Shown here: in pieces, positions 17,173 to 26,412 of the stretch
Layout: every line of letters starts with the position of its first letter
Position numbering within the stretch: the first letter of the stretch is position 1
Assembly: GCF_052030685.1 (NCBI RefSeq)
Contig: NZ_JBQAJM010000015.1
Coordinates: forward strand, 1 to 58,705
Origin: Caedibacter sp052030685
GTDB taxonomy: Bacteria > Pseudomonadota > Gammaproteobacteria > Francisellales > Francisellaceae
Reading direction: 5' to 3'
Length of the DNA stretch: 58,705 nt
Notes under the pieces: model-generated
Databases searched by the model: none
Told to the model about the DNA's origin: nothing
Seen by the model: only the letters and a program-made list of their open reading frames with translations
Translations under genes and position numbers: made by a program

Positions 17173-17333
17173 ACCCATCATAAACCATTTTACAGAATCT
17201 CTTGCTTTGCATTTGCCGCGCCTTTACAAAGTTGAATTTTGGCAATAGTCCTAGCTATTACCTGCAATCCAACTTTGTAAAACCCTCATAAACTGCTTTG
17301 CAACTAAACACCGCAAAATGATTTACGATGGGT
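17173..17333. repeat. Palindromic repeat family 1, complete copy (MITE-like)
   Basis: The ends are imperfect inverted repeats: ACCCATCATAAACCATTTT (from 17173) and AAAATGATTTACGATGGGT (17315-17333). Inside, TTTACAAAGTTG and CAACTTTGTAAA form a second inverted pair, so the whole 161 bases can fold into one long hairpin. There is no open reading frame. A partial copy is at 5362-5464. The surrounding 17061-17517 holds no gene. Confidence 0.8.
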
Positions 17334-17517
17334 GTAAAAGCTATGTAATAAGCGCTAACAGTATTTGAATATATTCATCAATGCATTTAGAATAACCAGC
17401 ACTAAATTGTGGTATAGTGCGCGTTAATTGAAAATGTGAAGTTGAAGTGACCAAAGTTGCCACTGACTCAATAGATTAAGATTTGAAATAATCAAAGTAG
17501 ATAAAAAGGTTTTGTGC

Positions 17518-18186
17518 ATGAATATAGAGCTTGCAAAAGAAAATATGATCAAACAGCAAATACGAACATTAGGTGTACCCTATGGTGATTTGCTCAGTGT
17601 GATTATTGACACCCCGCGTGAGGTTTTTGTTCCTAGTAATTATAAAGAGGTTGCATATTCAGAGGTTGAGATTCCGCTTAATCACCATCAATATGAATTA
17701 ACACCACAAACAGTGACTAAAATGCTGCAATTACTACAACCTAAAAAGCATGAAAGAGTACTTGAACTTGGCTGTGGTAGCGGTTATTTAACAGCACTTT
17801 TGGCAAAGCTCACCAAGTTAGTTGATGTGGTCGATCAGCATGAAGATATGTTAAATCACGTCAGAAATGCGCTAAAAACGATTGGCGTTTACAATGCTAA
17901 ATATCATGTGAATAAAGAAAATAGCGTGGATGTTTTAAACCAGTTGCTGCAACAGCATAATGTTTTTGACTTAGTGATTGTTAAAGAGATGCAAAAATCA
18001 GAGCCTACGGATTATCTAAAATATCTCGCTGCCAATGGTAGAATGTTGTACTTTCTTGAAAAAGATAGCTATGCTAAGGCTGTTTTGGTACAAAAGAATG
18101 CGGATGGATCTTACCAGCAAATGTCAACGTTTGATGTTTATAAGCCAGTAGGGCAAAAAGTGCAGGATGAAACATTTCAATTTTAG
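17518..18186 (+). CDS. Protein-L-isoaspartate O-methyltransferase-like protein
   Basis: A 222-residue SAM-dependent methyltransferase of the PCMT family, with the SAM motif VLELGCGSGYLTALLAKL near residues 80-97 and acidic loop DVVDQHEDML. True repair enzymes carry a GxxQTIS-type motif where this has NHHQYELTPQTVTKM, so substrate and activity are uncertain. Divergent PCMT-like genes beside tolC are common in gammaproteobacteria. The start is ATG at 17518 after AAAAAGG; a TTG at 17512 would add two residues. Confidence 0.8.
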   Translation: MNIELAKENMIKQQIRTLGVPYGDLLSVIIDTPREVFVPSNYKEVAYSEVEIPLNHHQYELTPQTVTKMLQLLQPKKHERVLELGCGSGYLTALLAKLTKLVDVVDQHEDMLNHVRNALKTIGVYNAKYHVNKENSVDVLNQLLQQHNVFDLVIVKEMQKSEPTDYLKYLAANGRMLYFLEKDSYAKAVLVQKNADGSYQQMSTFDVYKPVGQKVQDETFQF

Positions 18187-18215
18187 GTAATAATGATAAA
18201 AGGTTAGGTAAATAG

Positions 18216-19628
18216 ATGAAAAAAATCACCTTAATAATGAGTGGATTGCTTTTCTTGGGATATGCATCAGCAGAGCCTGCTGATTCTCCGACAAAAACGC
18301 AAACAACAACTACTACTACAGCGAATGTATCACAGACACAAGCGCAAAACTTATCGGATATTTATCAGTTAGCGCAAAAACGAAATGCACAGTATTTGGC
18401 GGCAGAAGCTACATTTAACTCTACTCAAGAGGCCGTGTCAGCTGTATTAGGCAAGCTTTTGCCAAATATTACGCTAAGTTATAATGCACAAGGCAACTAC
18501 AGCTCGACGGCAGATGCATCAAAAGGGCAGAAATCAAAATACTTTACACAATCACCAAGCTTAACAGCAACTCAAGCACTTTTTAACTGGGGTGCTTGGG
18601 GTGGTTATAATTATGCAGATTATCAGGCAAAAGCTGATGCAATTACTTTTGTAATGGCGCAAGCAAGTCTGATTACCAATGTTGCCAGTGCTTATTTTGC
18701 GGTGTTGCAAGCTCAGGATAATCTAGCATATGCACAAGCGAACCAATCATGGAACAAAGAGCTTTTAAATCAAACACAAGAGAAATACAAAGTTGGTTTA
18801 TCTGCCATTACCGATGTTCAGGCAATCAAAGCACAATATGAGCAAGCTGTGGCGGCAACGGTTCAAGCAAAAAATGATTTGGCAACATCCTATGCGACAT
18901 TAAGTCAAATTATCGGTCAACAAGTGACCTCAATTGAAAATTTAAGTAATAAGTTTCCGTTTGATAAGCCAGATCCAGATAATATGGATAAATGGATGGA
19001 TATTGCCTTAAAGCAAAATTATAACATCGTCCAGAATCAGTTTCTTTTGGAGGCTGCTAAGGCGGGTGTCAGTGGTCTATGGGGTAATTTCTTACCCGCA
19101 GCAACATTAACAGCCAAAGCTTCAAGAGGACTAAACTATCAAAATACTAATTACACTTCAGGAAGCAATAGTGCATCAGTTGGTGTCGGTGTGTCTTGGA
19201 ATGTGTTAAACGGTGGCAGTGATTATGCCTCATTAAAACAGCAGCAATATACAAAAGAAGCCTCAAAGTATACGTTGTTAGAAGCCGAGCGTGAGACAGA
19301 AAGTCAGCTGAAAACAGCTTATTTGACCGTTTTATCTGACATTGCGCAAGTTGAAGCTTATAAACAGGCAGTCATTGCCGCAGAAGCTTCTGTGAAAGCA
19401 ATGAAAGCCGGCTATGAGGTGGGAACGCATACGATTGTTGATCTTTTGCAGCAACAACAGCAGCTTTTCCAGGCGCAGCAGCAATATGCACAGTCGAAAT
19501 ACGCCTATATTAATGACTTGCTAACACTCAAGAATACTGCCGGTGTGATTAGTTACAAAGATATCAATGCGATTAATAAGTGGCTAACTGCAGATAAAGT
19601 TTCTACTAAAAGTAGTGGCAAAATTTAG
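18216..19628 (+). CDS. tolC: TolC-family outer membrane efflux protein
   Basis: Outer-membrane channel for type I secretion and drug efflux pumps. Residues 1-19 are a Sec signal peptide (LLFLGYASA) followed by a Thr-rich stretch. Two repeated OEP halves of long helices follow. Each half has NWGAWGG/NVLNGGS-type strand turns and a LLNQTQEKYKVGLSAITDVQ or MKAGYEVGTHTIVDLLQQQQ helix pair. At 470 residues it is the usual length. No inner-membrane pump genes are adjacent. Confidence 0.93.
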   Translation: MKKITLIMSGLLFLGYASAEPADSPTKTQTTTTTTANVSQTQAQNLSDIYQLAQKRNAQYLAAEATFNSTQEAVSAVLGKLLPNITLSYNAQGNYSSTADASKGQKSKYFTQSPSLTATQALFNWGAWGGYNYADYQAKADAITFVMAQASLITNVASAYFAVLQAQDNLAYAQANQSWNKELLNQTQEKYKVGLSAITDVQAIKAQYEQAVAATVQAKNDLATSYATLSQIIGQQVTSIENLSNKFPFDKPDPDNMDKWMDIALKQNYNIVQNQFLLEAAKAGVSGLWGNFLPAATLTAKASRGLNYQNTNYTSGSNSASVGVGVSWNVLNGGSDYASLKQQQYTKEASKYTLLEAERETESQLKTAYLTVLSDIAQVEAYKQAVIAAEASVKAMKAGYEVGTHTIVDLLQQQQQLFQAQQQYAQSKYAYINDLLTLKNTAGVISYKDINAINKWLTADKVSTKSSGKI

Positions 19629-19655
19629 TATTAGTTAATAGAAGGCATACCTTAA

Positions 19656-20189
19656 ATGTCAAATAATAAAAAAGACGGCAGACTAAGCTACATAGAAGTT
19701 CTTTTGGAGCGTATTGTTTTTGCTAGTCGTTGGATTCAGGCACCAATTTATCTTATTTTGATATTGGTGCTTTTGGCATTTGTTTATCAAATGGCGAATG
19801 AAGTATTACATCTTTTCACCAGTCTAAACGTGCTTAAGCCGCATGAATTAATCGTGTTGGGGTTGACACTTTGTGATACCGTTTTAGTTGCAAACCTGAT
19901 TGTTATTGTGATTATCAGTGGCTATGAGAATTTTGTCTCTAAGATTGACGTTGAGCATAAATCTGGTGAGCCGATTTGGATCAAGCGTTTATCACATACG
20001 GGGGTTAAGCTTAAAATTGCAGGTTCAATCGTAGCGATTTCATCGATTTCGTTGTTAAAACAATTTCTAGATATCCCGCAGTTATCAAACCGTGAGTTAC
20101 TGTGGTATGTTGTATTGCATTTGACGTTTTTAATCTCGGCACTTATTTTGGTGTTTGTTGGGTTGTTAGAGAAGAAAATTAAAGAATAG
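19656..20189 (+). CDS. UPF0114 (YqhA-like) membrane protein
   Basis: A 177-residue inner-membrane protein with four hydrophobic segments. It shares with E. coli YqhA the pattern ASRWIQAPIYL, LCDTVLVANLIVIVIISGYENFVS and IVAISSISLLKQFLD. Function in the family is unknown. It lies 27 bases after tolC on the same strand. Confidence 0.85.
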   Translation: MSNNKKDGRLSYIEVLLERIVFASRWIQAPIYLILILVLLAFVYQMANEVLHLFTSLNVLKPHELIVLGLTLCDTVLVANLIVIVIISGYENFVSKIDVEHKSGEPIWIKRLSHTGVKLKIAGSIVAISSISLLKQFLDIPQLSNRELLWYVVLHLTFLISALILVFVGLLEKKIKE

Positions 20190-20245
20190 ACATATGTGGG
20201 TAAGCGCCTGAATGCAAGGCGTGTCACTAAAAAACTACTGGATAG

Positions 20246-20671
20246 ATGATGACAATTAAAAACCGCCAACAGGCAATAGTTGATGATTTTGATTTTTTTG
20301 ATGACTGGAGTGATAAATACGCCTATCTTATCGGTTTAGGTAAGAGTCTTGAGCCATTTCCAGAGGATAAAAAAGATGAAGCGCACATGGTCAAAGGATG
20401 TCAGTCACAAGTGTGGTTTGATGCTATTTTGGATGATGGCAAACTCAAGTTTTATGCGGTTAGTGATGCGGCAATTGTTTCAGGCTTAATTGGATTGTTA
20501 TTGAAAGTCTATAGCGGATCTACGCCAAAAGAAATTGTAGCATCAGATACTGATTTTATGAGTGAAATTGGCTTAGCAAAACATCTAAGTCCCACGCGCA
20601 ACAATGGACTGCATGCAATGATTAACTATATTTATGGTACGGCACAGAAATATGTCGATGTTAGCGCCTGA
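20246..20671 (+). CDS. sufE: SufE-family cysteine desulfurase activator
   Basis: Sulfur acceptor that takes persulfide from a SufS/CsdA-type desulfurase for Fe-S cluster assembly. The 141 residues include the acceptor cysteine at position 52 in MVKGCQSQVW and the preceding YLIGLGKSLEPFP. No suf operon is in the window, so it is a stand-alone SufE or CsdE. The gene overlaps the start of hemD. Confidence 0.9.
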   Translation: MMTIKNRQQAIVDDFDFFDDWSDKYAYLIGLGKSLEPFPEDKKDEAHMVKGCQSQVWFDAILDDGKLKFYAVSDAAIVSGLIGLLLKVYSGSTPKEIVASDTDFMSEIGLAKHLSPTRNNGLHAMINYIYGTAQKYVDVSA

Positions 20672-21392
20672 GGTTATTGTTTTTAGACCTGAACCAAAAG
20701 CTTCTTTGTTGGTTGATACACTTTGTTTTCATAATATTTCGGCATTAGCGGTTGAACCATTTGCGATTGAATATATTCCTTTTGAAATAGCGAGTGCGGC
20801 GTATACGGATATTATTTTTACCAGTACCTATGCGGTGGAATCATTTTTCAGTGCTGTTCCTGATCATGCAATAATGGTTCATGCAACTATTTGGACAGTT
20901 GGTAGCGTCACAGCGTTAGCCTTACATAAGCATGGTATTAAGGCGCATTATCCTGATAAAGCCGATTCAGAGCATCTGTTAGCAATCTTGTCAGATACTG
21001 GTCAATCGATAAGTGATCGCCATTTCCTATTGATTAAAGGTGTAGGTGGGCGTGAATTATTAACCAATGTGCTACAACAACAAGCGGCAAGTTTTTCACT
21101 GATCAATTGTTATGAACGTAAGCCTTGTGATAAAAGGGAGTTGCTAAGGAAAATACAGCAGATTAATTGGGATAACAGACATCCTAGAATTTTACTCTAT
21201 ACAAGCTTTGATGCACTCAAAGCTTCAATGCCAATTTTTGAGGTCTTTAGTGATTGGCAGCAAAAATGTACGGTTACCGTGACAAATAGGCGAATGTTGG
21301 ACTGGGCTAAACGCCAAGGTTTTGTTAAATTATATCTGTTAGAGAATTTAACCCATGATCAGCTTGTAGCACAGATCATTAAGCTGCGATAA
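20658..21392 (+). CDS. hemD: Uroporphyrinogen-III synthase
   Basis: Cyclises hydroxymethylbilane to uroporphyrinogen III in heme synthesis. About 244 residues with the weakly conserved bilobal pattern: VIVFRPEPKASLLVDTL at the start, FTSTYAVESFF in the first lobe, and ILLYTSFDALKA with TNRRMLDWAKRQGF in the second. Family sequence identity is always low; the call is strengthened by hemX and hemY immediately downstream. ATGs at 20634, 20652 and 20658 are in frame and none has a strong ribosome site; I took the last, which best matches family length. It overlaps the sufE end. Confidence 0.85.
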   Translation: MLAPEVIVFRPEPKASLLVDTLCFHNISALAVEPFAIEYIPFEIASAAYTDIIFTSTYAVESFFSAVPDHAIMVHATIWTVGSVTALALHKHGIKAHYPDKADSEHLLAILSDTGQSISDRHFLLIKGVGGRELLTNVLQQQAASFSLINCYERKPCDKRELLRKIQQINWDNRHPRILLYTSFDALKASMPIFEVFSDWQQKCTVTVTNRRMLDWAKRQGFVKLYLLENLTHDQLVAQIIKLR

Positions 21393-21406
21393 GAGGATGT
21401 GACAGT

Positions 21407-22657
21407 ATGTCAGAAAAAAGAACTCATGAGGGTAACGACGCTGATTTAGCCGAAGCGACAGTTCATGCAAAGAAAGATAATGGAAGCTTTACTGCTGAGA
21501 AATCTAAAAGCGAGGGTAAAGCGGTAAAGAAAGTCCGCAATGAAAATAAAATGAGTTGTTGGCGAGGCTATATTGCTATTGTCATTGTGGTATTTGTTTT
21601 TGCGATTTTAGGCTTGGCAGCGAGTATGTTTGTGTTATATAAGCAACAAAGCTATAACCAAACGTTGCAAAAACTTGAATCAGTGGTAGCAACACCTGTT
21701 AAGACCGATGATACAGCAGCGAAGCTTCTACAAAGTAAGTTAGATGCTCAGACGGTAAAACTTGATAATCAAGCCAAGATGATCGATGCGCTTGAAGCAA
21801 AGCAGGCAAATCAGCAAAATGCGGTCACTGAAGCGCTAAAAGCCAATCAGCTTAATCAAGTGCAACTATCACAAAATGTAGCACAACTAAAACAAAGTTA
21901 TTTGCTTCCTAGTTCACAGCTTAGTCAACAGATTCAACAAATGCATAAACAAGCGGTTGTTATTAATCTGCAATTTGCCAAACAGGCGTGGCAGGTTTTA
22001 GGCAGTAAAGCGCAAAGTTTATTTTTCCTAAATCAGTCAAAAGCGTTATTAATGAATGTTGATGGTGCTGCTAAATGGATGCCCGCTTTAGATGCATTGA
22101 TTACGCAAATTAATAATGAACCAAGTATTGATGAAAGCTTGGCTAAAATTAATAACCTGCAGCAACTATTATTAAGTTTGCATATTCAGCCACCATTGAC
22201 TTTGGTTAAAAATAATCAGTCAGACAAAAATGATGTGAATGAAATTAACCAAAAGAATACTTGGCAGGATGCATTATCGCATTCTTGGCAACAAATGAAG
22301 TCACTTATCCAAGTTGAGAAAATGAAACCTCAGGATCAATTATTATTAAGCCAACAGGCGCAGATGAAAGTGTTAGCAAGTCTCTATCAGTTGCTCTGGC
22401 AGTTAAAGCTTGCCGTGATTAATAACAACTCACAGATGCTTACTGAAGTGAAAACACAGTTTAAACAAATACTTGGGCAGTATTTTAAGGCTGATGATTC
22501 TAGCAAGAAAATCATAGATGTTATAAGTAAGATTCACGTTATCAATACCGATGTGATAAATGGTGATATTGATGCATTAACTCATGCAATATTAAAAGGG
22601 GATAACCTTTCATCCAAGGATATTCCGGCAACTGAAACCAAAGGTAATCAGCGATGA
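21407..22657 (+). CDS. hemX: HemX-like membrane protein
   Basis: A 416-residue inner-membrane protein: charged cytosolic N-terminus, one membrane helix near residues 52-76 (AIVIVVFVFAILGLAASMFVL), then a long coiled-coil and helical periplasmic part. It sits between hemD and hemY as in the E. coli hem operon. Despite its older name it lacks the methyltransferase domain. It overlaps hemY by four bases (ATGA). Confidence 0.85.
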   Translation: MSEKRTHEGNDADLAEATVHAKKDNGSFTAEKSKSEGKAVKKVRNENKMSCWRGYIAIVIVVFVFAILGLAASMFVLYKQQSYNQTLQKLESVVATPVKTDDTAAKLLQSKLDAQTVKLDNQAKMIDALEAKQANQQNAVTEALKANQLNQVQLSQNVAQLKQSYLLPSSQLSQQIQQMHKQAVVINLQFAKQAWQVLGSKAQSLFFLNQSKALLMNVDGAAKWMPALDALITQINNEPSIDESLAKINNLQQLLLSLHIQPPLTLVKNNQSDKNDVNEINQKNTWQDALSHSWQQMKSLIQVEKMKPQDQLLLSQQAQMKVLASLYQLLWQLKLAVINNNSQMLTEVKTQFKQILGQYFKADDSSKKIIDVISKIHVINTDVINGDIDALTHAILKGDNLSSKDIPATETKGNQR

Positions 22658-23826
22658 AAAAAATCATCTGGTTGGTATTGATTTGTGCGTTAGCCGTATT
22701 AATTAGCTTGTGGGTAATTGCTAATCCTGGTGTTGTCGCATTTTTTGTCAAAGATACGTTAATCAAATTACCACTATGGCTTTTTGTGGTATTGATTGTC
22801 GCACTCTTTTGTATTCTTGGTCTTTTATATCACTTATTAAAACTTGTATTGTTGAGCCCAAAACAGTGGTGGCAAGGCTTGCGTGTACGTAGGCGCGATA
22901 GATTGACTTATAAGTTGGTTGAAATGCAGAGGGCATATTTATTAAGAGACCATCATCGATTAGAGAAAAAATATACGCTAGCAAAGCTTAATATGCCTAT
23001 AGTTGGCGATGGCTTGGTGATGTTGTATTGGCAAGGCTTGTTAGCGCAAGGTAAATATCAGGAGCTGCAAAGCATTTTGCAAACTTCAAGTAGAGCCAAC
23101 AAAAAGACATTTGTTTGGCGCTATTATCAGGCAATGGTTTTTTATAAAGTGGCAGCATTTGATGAAGCAATGCCTTTATTGGTTGCATTAATCAAAGACT
23201 CACCAAATAGCATTGAAATTATTGAGGCGCTAATCAATAGCCAGTTGGCTGAGAAAAGAATTATTGATGCGAAAAACACGCTATTAAAATATCAGCGAGT
23301 TTTATCGTCATTAACTGCTGATAATGCATTTCAGCAGTTATTTAGTCATGCGATTTCCTTACGCGATTTAAATGAAATCTGGCAAAGTATGCCACGGACA
23401 CATAGTCTGACACTTGATGCAGAATATGCATATTTCAATCGTTTATATAGTTTGGTGCCACAGGCTGAATTTAAAGAGCGTATGCAAAAACGCTTACTAG
23501 CATCATTTGATAAACCACTTATTAGCTTATATTTAGAGCTTACAAAAGAGAATGCGGCGTATGAATTTGTGCGTTCATGTTGGCTTAAACAGCTAAATCA
23601 AGATGATCAAAGCTTGAATATCTTGGTCATAAGTTTTGCCTTGATTTATCAAGATGATGAATTTGTCGCTGCAAACTTATCCAAGGTGCATGAAAGCGCT
23701 TTAACGATAGCTGAACAGTTGAAATATTTATTAGCAAAAGAGCGACTAGCTTATAAGCAATCGATGCCAAATCAAGCACAAAAGTACCGTGCGCTGCATG
23801 ATCAATTATTACTGGAGCATTTATGA
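22654..23826 (+). CDS. hemY: HemY protein, TPR-containing
   Basis: A 390-residue protein with two N-terminal membrane helices (about 4-25 and 40-62), the family motif SPKQWWQGLRVRRRDRL, and helical TPR-like repeats after that. Its role in the heme pathway is not well defined; this is not protoporphyrinogen oxidase. It overlaps gloB by four bases. Confidence 0.86.
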   Translation: MKKIIWLVLICALAVLISLWVIANPGVVAFFVKDTLIKLPLWLFVVLIVALFCILGLLYHLLKLVLLSPKQWWQGLRVRRRDRLTYKLVEMQRAYLLRDHHRLEKKYTLAKLNMPIVGDGLVMLYWQGLLAQGKYQELQSILQTSSRANKKTFVWRYYQAMVFYKVAAFDEAMPLLVALIKDSPNSIEIIEALINSQLAEKRIIDAKNTLLKYQRVLSSLTADNAFQQLFSHAISLRDLNEIWQSMPRTHSLTLDAEYAYFNRLYSLVPQAEFKERMQKRLLASFDKPLISLYLELTKENAAYEFVRSCWLKQLNQDDQSLNILVISFALIYQDDEFVAANLSKVHESALTIAEQLKYLLAKERLAYKQSMPNQAQKYRALHDQLLLEHL

Positions 23827-24599
23827 TATATGTTAAACGTTGGTATTTGAATAATCCACTTAGAAATTATAATTATCTTGTTGTCAACGACCTCAATCAT
23901 AAGGCGTTGATTATTGATCCAACAATGGCGGATCATTATGAACAATTTTTAACTGAATATAATATTGAAGCAGAAGCTATTTTACTCACGCATGATCATG
24001 GTGACCATATTGCAGCAGTGGCTGCGTTAAAGGCGAAATACAATATTCCCGTTTATGCACATTTTGAGCATTATCGTGGTCATCAGGTTGATCATTATGT
24101 TAAAGATAATGAAATACTGAACTTTAATACAGCGAATTGTCAGGTAATTACGTGTCCTGGGCATATTGCCTCACATGTCAGTTTTTATTTCCCGCAACAA
24201 GAGCTTCTTTTTTGTGGGGATACGATATTTACAGCAGGTGTTGGCAATGTCAAAGATAGTACGGCGGATGTGCTGCGTTTATATCATAGCATTGAGAAAT
24301 TGCGATCACTGCCGGAAACAACAAAACTGTATCCAGCGCATGATTATTTTGAAAATAATTTGTCTTTTGCGCAATCAATTCAGCCGCAAGATGATTATTA
24401 TCGTCTTTGGTTTGATAAAGTCACGGACATAGCGCCTGAGGATAAACCGATCACAACGCTTGCTGATGAGAATCAAATGAATATTTTCTTTAGAGCAAAC
24501 GAAAGTGAGCTTCAAGCAACTCTACGCCAGCAAAATGAGCATGTCATTGATGCGCAAACAGCATTTTGTGAATTAAGAGCGCGTAAAGATGTCTTCTAA
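23823..24599 (+). CDS. gloB: Hydroxyacylglutathione hydrolase (glyoxalase II)
   Basis: Metallo-beta-lactamase-fold hydrolase that releases D-lactate and glutathione from S-lactoylglutathione. The 258 residues contain the metal motif THDHGDH (His57, His59, Asp61, His62), the later histidine in CPGHIASHV, FCGDTIF and YPAHDYFENNLSFA, which is the glyoxalase II variant of the second metal region. The gene overlaps both neighbours. Confidence 0.93.
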   Translation: MIYVKRWYLNNPLRNYNYLVVNDLNHKALIIDPTMADHYEQFLTEYNIEAEAILLTHDHGDHIAAVAALKAKYNIPVYAHFEHYRGHQVDHYVKDNEILNFNTANCQVITCPGHIASHVSFYFPQQELLFCGDTIFTAGVGNVKDSTADVLRLYHSIEKLRSLPETTKLYPAHDYFENNLSFAQSIQPQDDYYRLWFDKVTDIAPEDKPITTLADENQMNIFFRANESELQATLRQQNEHVIDAQTAFCELRARKDVF

Positions 24600-25377
24600 A
24601 ACCTTGGCGAAATATCAACTGTCTGATCTTTTGGATGTGATGTCGGCATTGCGTGATAAAAATGAGGGGTGCGCATGGAGTTTAGCGCAAACGTGGCAAA
24701 GCTTAACAGAATATACGATTGAAGAAGCTTATGAGTTAGTTGATGCAATAGATAATAACTCAAGTGAAGCGGTGAAATATGAGTTGGCAGATCTGTTAAA
24801 CCAAGTGGTTTTTTATGCGCAAATTGCTAAAGAGCAGGCATTATTCGAGTTTGGCGATATAGTGGATGCGTTAGCCCGAAAATTGATTGAACGCCATCCA
24901 GATGTCTTTGATAAAGGTAATATCAAAGATGTTGAAACGCTAGAGCAACAATGGCTAGATATAAAACGGCGTGAACGCGGCAAATTAAACAGTGAGCTTG
25001 ATGGTATTGCCTTGAATCTTCCGGCATTAACTGTCGCCAAGAAAATGCAAATAAGAGCCTCAGGTGTTGGTTTTGATTGGCAGAAAATAGAAGATGTCTT
25101 TGACAAGCTTGAAAGTGAGGTGGATGAGCTTAAAGAAGTGCTATTACATGATCAGCAAAAAGCACAAGATGAGCTTGGTGATTTACTCTTTAGCTGTGTC
25201 AATCTTGCCAGACACTTAAAAGCAGATCCTGAGATGTTAATGCGTCAAGCGAATCAAAAATTTGCCCGACGTTTTCGCGGCGTGGAAGCTGCATTAAAAG
25301 CGCAAGATCTTAATATGCTTGATGTGGATGCTGATGAGCTAAACAGGTTATGGGAATTGCAAAAGCAAGTTAAGTGA
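24589..25377 (+). CDS. mazG: Nucleoside triphosphate pyrophosphohydrolase
   Basis: Hydrolyses NTPs to NMPs as a house-cleaning activity. The 262 residues hold two MazG repeats, with EEAYELVDAI and ELADLLNQVVFYAQIA in the first and ESEVDELKEVL and DELGDLLFSCVNLARHL in the second. The usual N-terminal signature CPWD...QTH reads CAWSLAQTW here, an unusual variant, while the metal-binding acidic residues are kept. It overlaps gloB by 11 bases and ends the plus-strand run that begins at tolC. Confidence 0.92.
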   Translation: MSSKTLAKYQLSDLLDVMSALRDKNEGCAWSLAQTWQSLTEYTIEEAYELVDAIDNNSSEAVKYELADLLNQVVFYAQIAKEQALFEFGDIVDALARKLIERHPDVFDKGNIKDVETLEQQWLDIKRRERGKLNSELDGIALNLPALTVAKKMQIRASGVGFDWQKIEDVFDKLESEVDELKEVLLHDQQKAQDELGDLLFSCVNLARHLKADPEMLMRQANQKFARRFRGVEAALKAQDLNMLDVDADELNRLWELQKQVK

Positions 25378-25381
25378 AAAG

Positions 25382-25585
25382 TTAATAGCACTACCTTTAG
25401 CAGGATCTCTAACCATCCATGGCAGCTTCGCATTGGATCCTCACGTCATCCTGGCTCAGGATGACAAGTCAGAAGGTGTCATTGCGAGCATGGATGCGCG
25501 GCAATCCATTTTTGTCAGGGATGGTAGATTTAAGTTCGTTGCAAAGCCTATATTCATAAGCTAATTATTAAGGTAGTGCCATTAA
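25382..25585. repeat. Palindromic repeat family 3 (inverted-repeat element)
   Basis: A 204-base element with ends TTAATAGCACTACCTT (25382-25397) and AAGGTAGTGCCATTAA (25570-25585), which are complementary except for one base. The interior contains CGTCATCCTGGCTCAGGATGAC and GTCATTGCGAGCATGG...GCGGCAATCC, a phrase typical of small palindromic repeats seen in several intracellular and aquatic proteobacteria. There is no reading frame. It fills most of the mazG-tolQ gap. Confidence 0.75.
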
Positions 25586-25650
25586 AGTGAAAAAAGCTTT
25601 TTCATATTACTTATGCGCTGTAACAAGATAAGAAATCCGCCGTAATTTCC

Positions 25651-25679
25651 TTTGGTAATTTATGTAATCATAATACAAT
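25651..25679 (+). promoter_or_regulatory. Likely promoter of the tol-pal operon
   Basis: TTTGGT (25651-25656) and TACAAT (25674-25679) are separated by 17 bases, about 38 bases ahead of the tolQ GTG start. Consensus inference only. Confidence 0.5.
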
Positions 25680-25716
25680 AAAGCACCTGTTTTATTTAAG
25701 TTTAAAAGGATCTTGT

Positions 25717-26412
25717 GTGTCCAATAATTTGTCTTTCTGGCATTTGGTGTTAAATGCTGACATCGTTGTGCAGTTAATTATTTTAATTTTAATCGTTGGT
25801 TCTATCTGGTCGTGGGCGATTATGATTCAGCGTTATCAAGTGCTGAAGTCTGCCAAAACTGAAGCAAGAGCTTTTGCTAAGCGTTTTTGGTCGAGTGGAA
25901 ATATCAATAAAGTCTATCAAGAGCTGCAGCACAATAAACACAAAAACCAAGGGTTATCCTACCTTTTTAGCTGTGGCTTTCGTGAATTTATGCGGTTACG
26001 TAAACAAGGTGAATTACATGGTGATGTTGTTTTAGAAGGTGTTGAGCGCTCAATGCGCGTGGCAATGATGCAAGAAAGTGAAAAACTTGAACATCAAATT
26101 TCGCTATTAGGGACGATTGGTTCTATTGCGCCTTATGTTGGTTTGTTAGGAACGGTATGGGGTATTATGGCATCGTTTACCGCCCTAGGTGGTGTGGAGC
26201 AAGCCACTTTGTCAATGGTGGCGCCACATATTGCTGAAGCCTTGATTGCTACAGCTTTAGGCCTGTTTGTGGCAATTCCTGCGGTGGTTGGTTATAACCG
26301 CTATTCACGTTTGGTCGATGGGGTGTTGCTTGAGTATGAAAACTTTCAAGATGAATTATGTACTTTGCTTTATCGCGAAGCGTATAAACCTGAGATAAGC
26401 GAGGAAGCATAA
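25717..26412 (+). CDS. tolQ: Tol-Pal system protein TolQ
   Basis: Inner-membrane component of the proton-driven TolQR motor that powers outer-membrane constriction at division. 231 residues with three membrane helices (about 17-40, 137-160, 172-195) and the motifs LGTIGSIAPYVGLLGTVWGIM and IAEALIATALGLFVAIPAV. GTG start at 25717 is preceded by AAAGGA. The usual upstream ybgC is not here. tolR follows with a one-base overlap. Confidence 0.95.
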   Translation: MSNNLSFWHLVLNADIVVQLIILILIVGSIWSWAIMIQRYQVLKSAKTEARAFAKRFWSSGNINKVYQELQHNKHKNQGLSYLFSCGFREFMRLRKQGELHGDVVLEGVERSMRVAMMQESEKLEHQISLLGTIGSIAPYVGLLGTVWGIMASFTALGGVEQATLSMVAPHIAEALIATALGLFVAIPAVVGYNRYSRLVDGVLLEYENFQDELCTLLYREAYKPEISEEA

